DNA of 64,000 nucleotides from Phyllostachys edulis (lineage: Eukaryota; Streptophyta; Magnoliopsida; Poales; Poaceae), in the NCBI GenBank assembly GCA_036346405.1, contig CM070561.1, positions 31,538,838 to 31,602,837 of the forward strand. Reading direction: 5' to 3'. The stretch's first letter is position 1. Each line of letters starts with the position of its first letter. Below the pieces are notes generated by a model that ran no database searches, had not been told where the DNA came from, and worked only from the letters and a program-made list of their open reading frames with translations. Shown piece by piece: positions 56,449 through 64,000 of this stretch. Both the position numbers and the translations under genes were made by a program.

Positions 56449-58711
56449 CATAAATCTTCCCCTGCACCTCTATTAATTGTTCATCCCTTACTATTTGATC
56501 CTCCAAATCAGCAACCACACATGCATATAAACACAAGCTCAAAACCATTGGCGCATTCCCATGCCTAGGCACAATCCAGTGTCGACTTATATTCATATAT
56601 AGCTATGATGAAAGATCTACGAATCATAGACCTGCTGTTACAGGAAGAAAAAGAAAGAAAGAAAAGGTCCATGCACACACACTTAAGCTCCACCAAGAAG
56701 CATCTGCAGCCACACAATCACAATATACCTTTAGACCTCTAATTATCTTCTTTAACCCTTTCTGCTCCAACTAGCTCCCCACTAAGCCCTAGCCAACATC
56801 AGAACGAGAGGTTATGGGAGCACATACCTGTGTGCCATTGTGTACATGCTTGTGCATGTGAGGAACAAGAACGAGTGGGGTTGGTGCCCTGGTGGTCACT
56901 CACTGGGTTAATTTCTATAATCTGTCACCATTCGGAGGTTCAGTTAGTAGAAGGTGATGTCTAGCTAGACGGATAATATAAGTAAAGTTGTTAATTAGTC
57001 CTAGGCAATTACAATGGGCAATGATTCACACGATCGCAAGGAAACAAGGCAACTTTCTGGGCTTCCACTGGCATCTCGACAGCAGAGTGTGGAAAGATAC
57101 ACGCATGCAACACATGCAGTTGAAACTGTAAACTTATTACGAACATCCTACTCATCAGATGCATTATTTTTTGTCAGGGGGCGAGAGTCAGAGAGGTAAT
57201 GGTCGACAAGGCTTTGGACTAAGGAACTGAAGCGTTGAATCATCATAGACTGCTAAGAAAAGAGGGATTAGCTGTGATTTGGACTGATTAAAACACACGA
57301 TATAATAGAAGATAATCGAAAGAGCAGGAGGTGCAGATTTAATGTGAAAAACCTTTGCGAGAAAAACTATAGACGCACGAAGGTGGAAATCACTATTTGA
57401 GGAGAAATTACAAGCACGAAAAACTTCGGCGTATCTCACCGAGTCAGAGTCGGTTGCATCACTCGACACCACGTCTGGCGCCAATCGACATGTGTGCTGT
57501 GTCCAGCACAGATACGATTACAAATCCGTGTCGTACTTTCACAATCCCCATCTTGAGACGAATTTGCTCCTGTAGCCGAAATACAAATCTCCTCCAAATA
57601 AGTCTTCATCAACAGTCCCTGTGCTTCAAAAGTCTATAGGACTAATCTCAATAGTAAGTCCAAACACACAGCTATCAACAAAGTAAACGAACAAATCTAG
57701 GTCTTCAATTATTCATAACCCCAACAAAGTTTGAGTCTGTGCAACTAACTTCCTGAAACAAATGCTCAACCATCAAACAACATATGCCAAAACATCACAT
57801 GTGGTGTTGGATAGATTGCGAAGAACTCACCTCATGGATATTTGACATGCTCCACCTAGAACACAAAAACTCGGTAAACAATGCTCGTTGAAAGAGCAAC
57901 TTCCACACGTGGCTATCACACATATCAAACTGCTAGTTTCAAAGGTAACTGAAATCGATCCATGATATGATCAAAACGTACTGCTCCTGTAAAACTGTCT
58001 AGATGAAAAGAACTCAATATGTCGTCAATGAAGTAGAAATTAAAGTAGACCCCTCGTATCGAGTTATGACAACTGGACAAACGTTGTAGTATCCATGTAA
58101 AAACAAATTCCTTGCACTTAAATCCTTCATCTCGAATTGAAATTGGAGTAAAACCTTCACTTTCAAACAGCGAAACTCTAGAGAGTATTATGCTAGTTAC
58201 CATCAAGGTGTCGTCAAATGGTGAACGAAACACCAAATCAGTTGTCCCCTCAACTAAATCCAAATATGCATCAACCGCATAACTTCCTGAATTGGAAGTT
58301 TTTTCTTGTCCTTTTTTTTTCTAGCTTCAAAATCTCTTTGATCAAACGTAGCCCAAATCAACTAAGACGAAATTGCACTTGTACACCAATAACAATGTTG
58401 TGCTGAAAATTTGCAACTCCGCTTTAGATTCTACATGTGCATATCTTGCCGTAGTAACCCGTAGTAGACGACGCATCGTCGAAGAACTGTCGAAAAAATT
58501 GCCAATGATTGATCCCGCATGGATGCTGTCAATAACATACACAATGGCTTGAATTTCAATGATCTCCACCTCCAATGAAAAACATGCTTGAAAAATGACA
58601 ATCGACTAAGGCGGGAGATCATTGACGGAGGTGGCGCTGACGAAAGGTGTTGGTGGAGTCGATGCCGAACAAACTCTAGCGATGTAGGTCTCAAGGCCAC
58701 CGCGCGAGTCA

Positions 58712-60263
58712 CCAGAGGATCAAGGATAACCGACTAGAGGGGGGTGAATAGGAGGTTTTAAAAACTTTTTGACTAATTAATAATTTAAGACAATTTTGGA
58801 CTAAGTCTAAACTAGATATAATTCTAGCTAAGCAATTCTACACAAGAAAATTACTAGAATTGTAAGTACGGAAGTAGTAAAAATAAGAATAAACTACAAA
58901 GGAGACAATGAAGTTTTTCCCGTGATATCGAAGACTTGCCGGTCTTCTCTAGTCCACATTGAGGAAGCTTGAACTAATCAAGTCGGCCTCACAAATTAAG
59001 CCTTCCCTCGATCAATATCGTTGCTCTTCCTCCGCTCCGGAGATGGTGAGCATGCAACCACTTCACAATCTTGGCACCGGGTCTCTTCACAATCTTCTTG
59101 AAGACATCACCGTGCAAACTCCCGCCAAGCCGTCTAGGTGTTGGCAAACACCAAAAGTAATGAACCACAATCTTTGCTTGATGACAATCAAGTGCAAAAG
59201 ATCAATCTAGAATGAATGCACTTGAATTTTGGCTCAACCATCTCATAATTAATACAACAAGTGTATTGGAGGTGTAGAGAGAATGCTCAAGGCTCAAAGG
59301 ATGTTAAATGAAGTCTCTCAACTTGTCCTTGAGCTAGTAGAGGGGTATTTATACCCCCCACAAATAAATACGACCGTTAGGGGCAAAACCCCAAACTTTT
59401 CAGCACAAGCGGTAGTACCACCGTTCAATGGCCGGTACTACCGCACCTTCCCAAAATGCACAGTAATGGCTAGCGCAGACGCATTAACTGCCTTTGAAAT
59501 AGCTGTTGAAAATTCGACGCAGTACTACCGCCATTGATCATGTGGTAGTTCCGCTGAACGGTCATACCGAAACTCAAGAGTGGTACTACTGCTCCACTCG
59601 AGGTCCAAAGCCGGCACTCACTGGAAATAACGTACCGATGCTATTTTTCGGTAACACCAGGGTGCGGTAGTTCTGCTGAAGAAATGCGGTCATACCGCGA
59701 TGCGGTAGTACCGCCAACTAATCTCCGGAACTACCACTCACCGGGTGAGCAACCAAGCCAAAAAGGTGTCATTCTGTAAAATACGTATCGCCAACTTAAA
59801 CTCGGTCTGACCAGGTTACGGTAGTACCGCACCACATTCCCGGTCATATCAATGTGCGGTAGTATCGCCAAGTAAATATCGGTACTACCGATTATCTTAA
59901 AAAATACATAGCTGGCTTTCAAAACAAACTTTAAGTGCATGCATGATCCTAGATTGATCCAAATAGCACAAAAACATGCTATCAAGCTACTAGTCATGAT
60001 CCCTCTTAATAGTACGGTATTTAGCCTAAAATCCGGCCTTCCATCTTTTTCTCCTAAGATTGTTAAATATGAAAATGATCCTAGAATACTTGTACCTTGT
60101 CTTTGAACCATATTGATCTTCATTTGACCTTTAGTATGCATCTCGAGGTTGTTGTTTTCATCACTTGGGCTAAACCTTGTAAATACTCAATAAACATGTT
60201 AGTCCCCTATTCACATATTATCATTAATTACCAAAATAATTTTTAGGGACCTAGATGCTTTCA
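58712..60263 (-). repeat. SIRE-like copia LTR (about 1.55 kb)
   Basis: On the minus strand it starts TGAAAGCATCTAGGTCCC at 60263, has a TATA box GTATAAATACCCC near 59355, and ends with CTATTCACCCCCCTCTAGTC and GGTTATCCTTGATCC near 58712. The interior has many GGTAGTACCGC words (59405-59890). No PBS is visible on the low side and the flanks do not form a clear duplication, so it may be solo or truncated. Confidence 0.75.
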
Positions 60264-61180
60264 TCAATGCTAACTCGAAGTCGAGTCACGAAACCAAGGC
60301 TAGGCAAGTCGAAATCGCCTCATATGTGCATGTGAGTAATGCAGGACAAATTCCCTGGTAGGCCTTCTGTGTGCGCGTAGGAAGAACCTTTGGAAGATTC
60401 CCTGGCAAATTCCTTCGTGTGCGCCTAGCAAAAACATGCCAAGAAGTTCCTTTCTCTGTTCCTTCCCGAGGTGTGCATGGAGCAGGAAAGTGTCCTGCTA
60501 TGCCTCCTCAGCAGTGCTGCATAATAATTTGAGTCGGTCACGGACGAGATGCACGGCCCATGCAGTAGCTTGCCATCCAGAATCGAAAAGGCCTCTGCGA
60601 TTTTTCTGCTGCTCACAACGTCTGGACGAGATGCGTCGACTGCGCGAGATATGAGACGTCGTCTGCCGTGCTGCAGATGGCGACTTCTCAGGCCGACGGT
60701 GCTGTGACCGACGATCAGAGGCTTTGTTATTTTCGATATGAACTAATCAGTGGTTCAAAATAAGTGAAAATTAAATAGTTATAATTAATTAGTTGTAATT
60801 AGTTTAGTGATTATTCATTAGTCGTAATTTGTTTAGTGGTTATCAGTCCGGTATATTAAATTAATGGAAATTAACTACTCGTAATTAATTTAGTGATAAT
60901 TAATCAGTCATAATTAGTTTAATAGCAATTAGTTAGACATAACTAATTTAGTGCAAATTAGTTAGTCGTAAGTAATTAAGTGGTAATGAACCTGTGGTTT
61001 AATAGTGGTAAGTACGGTAGTAATGATTACCCGTAATTAATTTTCAGAAGAGTAATCAAATTATTGGTAATTAAATAATTATTCGTATTTAATTATACAT
61101 ATGTAATCGATCACTTGCATGCAAATTGTCATCATTGTTTGTTATATCGCGTACTGCAGATCTGATTATTGTGGCTTTAG
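60264..61180. other. gene-free stretch with degenerate AT repeats
   Basis: 60755-61090 is made of loosely repeated GTAATTAATTTAGTGATAAT-like words (roughly 25-30 bp period). 60300-60720 has no recognisable gene. Confidence 0.55.
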
Positions 61181-61183
61181 GTA

Positions 61184-61333
61184 ATTTCGAACATACAAGA
61201 CTTGGTAGTGTTTTATGGCGATGGTCTCGTACGGACTGCACCCGATGAGTTGGACCTGTCGAGATACCAGTACAAAGTGGTCCGGGCGAAGGGACTCGAT
61301 GCGATGAATATTCACGAGCTTCGAAACTGCATC
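61184..61333 (+). pseudogene. possible N-terminus of a Mutator-like transposase
   Basis: The plus frame reads DLVVFYGDGLVRTAPDELDL, SRYQYKVVRAKGLDAMNIHE and LRNCI before a TGA. That opening style (acidic, then a D-L-S-R-Y block and LRNWI-like end) reminds me of rice Mutator-class proteins. The gypsy LTR at 61434 cuts the frame about 100 bp later. Low certainty. Confidence 0.3.
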
Positions 61334-61433
61334 TGAAGGGGAGTTCGTTACGGAGACAATGACGAAGAAACTTGTGATCGACGTGATCACCTGCACGAAT
61401 ACCACGTGGGAGCTGATCAAAGTTAATGGAAGC

Positions 61434-62131
61434 TGTCGACGATTGAGTCGCCGATCTTACGAAATAAAAGAGGAAAATGACGCGATATTTCCAAGGAGAT
61501 AATGGGACTGCTCTTTATTGATATGAACTGGATTTACAGGGCGTGTTTACAACCCGGATGGGGACTAATCCTAAGTACACAGAATCTCACACCTGCTATG
61601 CTAATCAATCAGACTTAAAGCATGAATCTAAGGCTGATTGCGTTACTCTAATTTGATGTTGCTATCTTGCTTGTCTTCCAAATCGCCCTTTTGTCTTCTG
61701 CGCTCCACCCTTAAATAACTTCCGAAGAGGTGATAAGCATTTTGGAGAAGGCGCCCCGATGAAGCGTCGTGGATCGGTTTGAGCGAGGCGCCGCTTGATA
61801 ATGTGTCAACTGCTTTGTAGTTAAGTGTCTATGAGACACTCAACCGTATGGTAGTTGTTGTCAGTGTCTTAGAACTATATAACATCGCGTGGTTTGGAAT
61901 ATACAGCACGTGTTCCATTCATCACACGGTTAAGATACCAGTTCGTAGCTCTTCCGAGCAGTTACCTCATCGAAGACTAGGCATAGGACCTTGTCTGATC
62001 AGGGTACCCATTATGTAACCTCTGGAATCCTTACGACCAGTGAGGTCATTAGCCTTAGGGGTTACGACCATGAAGACGTATGGTCTTTTATTATGTATTA
62101 AAATATTACATAGAGGTTTTAATTCTCGTCA
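61434..62131 (-). repeat. 3' LTR of a second gypsy element of the 3132-3846 family
   Basis: 698 bp; minus strand TGACGAGAATTAAAACC at 62131 to CGTCGACA at 61434 (TG...CA). Homologous over its length to 3132-3846. A polypurine tract (62144-62132) lies on the high side, making it the 3' LTR of an element that continues past 64000. Confidence 0.88.
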
Positions 62132-62144
62132 GCTAGCCCCCGAA
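62132..62144 (-). other. polypurine tract of the gypsy element
   Basis: TTCGGGGGCTAGC immediately precedes the LTR start on the minus strand. Confidence 0.75.
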
Positions 62145-62492
62145 CTTTAAATGAACAGGTCGTGTGAACACTTTCTTCCGTTGAAGTCGAATCGGGCAGA
62201 CCTCATTTAATGTCGTAACATACGAGGTGGTCTGTGTTCACTTTAAAGTTGTGAACTTGCCTTGGGAACTAAAGAGTTTTTCTGTCCGTTGAACAATAAT
62301 GTTTTGTCCGTTGGACTATAAATTACTCTCAATTGCAGTTAAAGATCTGAAACTATAAAATCCCCATTGTTGGGCTTTAGCTTCCTTTAATCCCCTTCAG
62401 TTCCTTGCCAAGAAAACCTTTCCGACCTCTAATTGTCTTCCTGACCTCAAAGCCTCCTCCAACCACTACTCATCCCTCTAAGAAATTTCATC

Positions 62493-64000
62493 ATGTCAGA
62501 GCAAATCACAAAGTGGATGGCTTCGGATCTAAGTGAAAAGAAGCTTGAGGCGCTAGAGAAGATCGGAATGCTCCCGAATATTAATCTGATCAGGCGGAGG
62601 TCAGTGGTAGGAGAGCACTTTCCGAGCCGCGAAGATGGGGAAATCCCAGTTTTCCTCGCCTACATCGAGTGTGGATTGAGGGTTCCGGTGCACAAATTCC
62701 TCCCCCGCGTTCTAGAGTACTACAGGGTGGAGTTGGTGAATCTGGCTCCGAATTCCATCGCCAACATTAGTATCTTTGTCTATCTGTGTGAGGCGTACCT
62801 GGGAGTGCGACCAAACTTGAAGCTCTTCAGGTATTTCTATCGGATGGCGATGTCAGGAAGATCCACGGTGGCTCCTAGAGAATATACGTTGCGCCTCCAT
62901 GATGGGAAGGCCGATGAGTACATCAAAATGTACTCGAAGTCCTCGTGGTCGTCATGGAAAAAGAAACTGGTTTTACATGATGGTTATGAGGGACGACGGC
63001 CTCTACTTTGCCGGACTTAGGGCGAACGAGAATCCCAAATGGAGGGGAACCGTGGAGAAAACAGGGATGGTCGGAAAATGTGTGGATACCATTCAAGATC
63101 TGAGGATCAAGGGCTTGACTTCCTGGCATATGGTGAGAGATTTCACCAAACGCCTAATTAGTCCTTTGAAGCTCCGGACTCAATCCCTGCTCTGGTTCAT
63201 TGGTCGTGATGAAGCAATCACGGATTCACGAGATGGTAAGTCTTCGAGAAAAGCTCCGACCAGTATAACTTATTACTTTATTATCGTAAAACCCTAAAAT
63301 ATTCTCTTTCTCCCCCACCCTTTTTTAAAGCTCTTTCTCTTGAGGAAATCAGAGAGCGAATCAAGATGATCTGCGCTGGGGAGCCTGGTGAGAAGGTTGC
63401 ATTCCCCGATATCTTGGCGATATTCTCTGTTGAAGAGAGATTGGCGAGACTTAAGGTAGATAATCAACTGTCCTTTATCATATATACATATCCTCCGATC
63501 AGTTTATTGATCTTGCTCTAAATTTATAGGCGGTCGGACTAAAAGTCATACAATCCAGTGAGGATCGTAATCCTACCGTGGTTCCGACCGATTCGTGCCC
63601 AGAGGCATTAGAAGAAGATGATTCTCCCAAGGTAATAGAGCATTTGAAAGAATATATATACTCTAGATAAAAAATTTCATCACCTAACCAAACTTGTTTT
63701 TTTGATTTAGGTGAAAAAGACTGAAGGCCCGCAGAGCAGAGCTGCGGAAGTCGTAAACCCCAGAATGGTCGTTCACGACCTAACAGTTGTTACTGAAACA
63801 ACTGATCTGGAGGTTGATGAAACCACACCTCCGAGGCGATGGTCGTGAATGCTACCCTCGATCGCTTGGTCGAGGATATTGCTTTCGACCTCATGTTGGA
63901 GGATGTGAGGGGAATAACCAACCCTACCGGTCCAGAGCCGGTGAAATTGGTTGAGAAGAAAAGGAAGGCTAGCGGTACAAAATTTACTCTACCGCATTTC
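62493..64000 (+). pseudogene. antisense PF04195-type gene of the gypsy element, runs off the window
   Basis: Begins MSEQITKWMASDLSEKKLEA and contains VPVHKFLPRVLEYYRVELVN and LAPNSIANISIFVYLCEAYL, the core of the 'putative gypsy type transposon' family. At a run of five A near 62960 the frame slips and continues NWFYMMVMRDDGLYFAGLRA to SLLWFIGRDEAIT. Exon ends with GT-AG rules: 62493-63235, 63331-63455 (LSLEEIRERIKMICAGEPGE), 63530-63631 and from 63711 (VKKTEGPQSRAAEVV). A second slip near 63840 precedes VVNATLDRLVEDIAFDLMLE. It is antisense to the element and starts about 360 bp from the 3' LTR. Biochemical role unknown. Confidence 0.8.

Larger units (their letters stand above)
55535..58711. 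other. unassigned region with local duplications
   Basis: No gene I can name. Small ORFs (56414-56596, 57188-57484 and 57925-58263, all minus) lack recognisable domains. A sequence AAGATGGGGATTGTGAAAG on the minus strand near 57555-57537 looks like a polypurine tract followed by an LTR start, so part of this may be an old copia 3' end. No matching partner found. Confidence 0.4.

Noticed and set aside
56414..56596. 60-codon minus ORF (MNISRHWIVPRHGNAPMVLS...)
   Set aside because: Looks protein-like by eye, but overlaps a 115-bp direct repeat and has no recognised family; insufficient support.
56764..56990. Possible microRNA precursor in the gene-free region
   Set aside because: No strong fold-back and no match to a mature microRNA that I recognise.

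Overview
This is plant nuclear DNA from a grass, most probably an Oryza (rice-like) genome. The reasons are split genes with GT-AG introns, RIRE2/Tat-type Ty3-gypsy elements carrying an antisense gene of the PF04195 family, rice-style CACTA elements with ACAGACGGTT subterminal repeats, and a grass-type class I HD-Zip gene. No bacterial features, CRISPR arrays or operons are present. About 80 to 90 percent of the window is transposon-derived. Only two host genes can be supported: a tRNA-Lys(CTT) at 12779-12851 and an HD-Zip I transcription factor gene on the minus strand at 28537-31340, with two upstream ORFs in its leader.

Layout. 1-3846: gag-protease end and 5' LTR of a decayed Tat-lineage gypsy element (minus), which cuts into a CACTA (En/Spm) element occupying 3847-12418 (plus). 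That CACTA carries a decayed TNP2-like transposase and a second gene with Transposase_24-like and Ulp1-like parts, and ends in a clear 3' terminus. 12419-14179 is low-copy-looking DNA with the tRNA. 14180-16195 holds a small hAT-type MITE and a chromovirus-like pol fragment (minus). 16430 to about 27890 is a second Tat-lineage gypsy element (plus) with gag, protease, RT, two RNase H domains, integrase and the antisense PF04195 gene, itself interrupted by a 1005-bp CACTA derivative. 28537-31340 is the HD-Zip gene. 31843-39716 is packed with DNA transposons whose ends and target-site duplications can be read: a Mutator-type MITE, two hAT elements, and two adjacent related Mutator-type elements, the first holding another CACTA derivative.

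40076-54292 is a nest of LTR retrotransposons: a solo LTR, a truncated gypsy LTR, and a copia element (minus) whose 3' LTR doubles as the 5' LTR of a second, truncated copy. Its far 5' LTR is split by a SIRE-like solo LTR, which is in turn split by a 4.2-kb gypsy solo LTR. 54293-61433 has another solo LTR, a SIRE-like LTR, unassigned repeats and a Mutator-like coding scrap. 61434-64000 is the 3' LTR and antisense gene of another element of the same family as the first one; its gag-pol should lie beyond the window.

Functionally the only working units I would defend are the tRNA and the HD-Zip gene. All transposon genes seen here carry frameshifts or stops. The most useful observations are the 31-codon first uORF of the HD-Zip leader, unusual changes in its homeodomain (extra residue between helices 1 and 2; Gly in place of the usual Trp after NRRAR), CACTA derivatives built around a shared 33-bp CCATGG module (one forming a long hairpin) and an open-frame 20-bp repeat array, and the readable nesting order of the insertions. 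I did not find a convincing new biological system.
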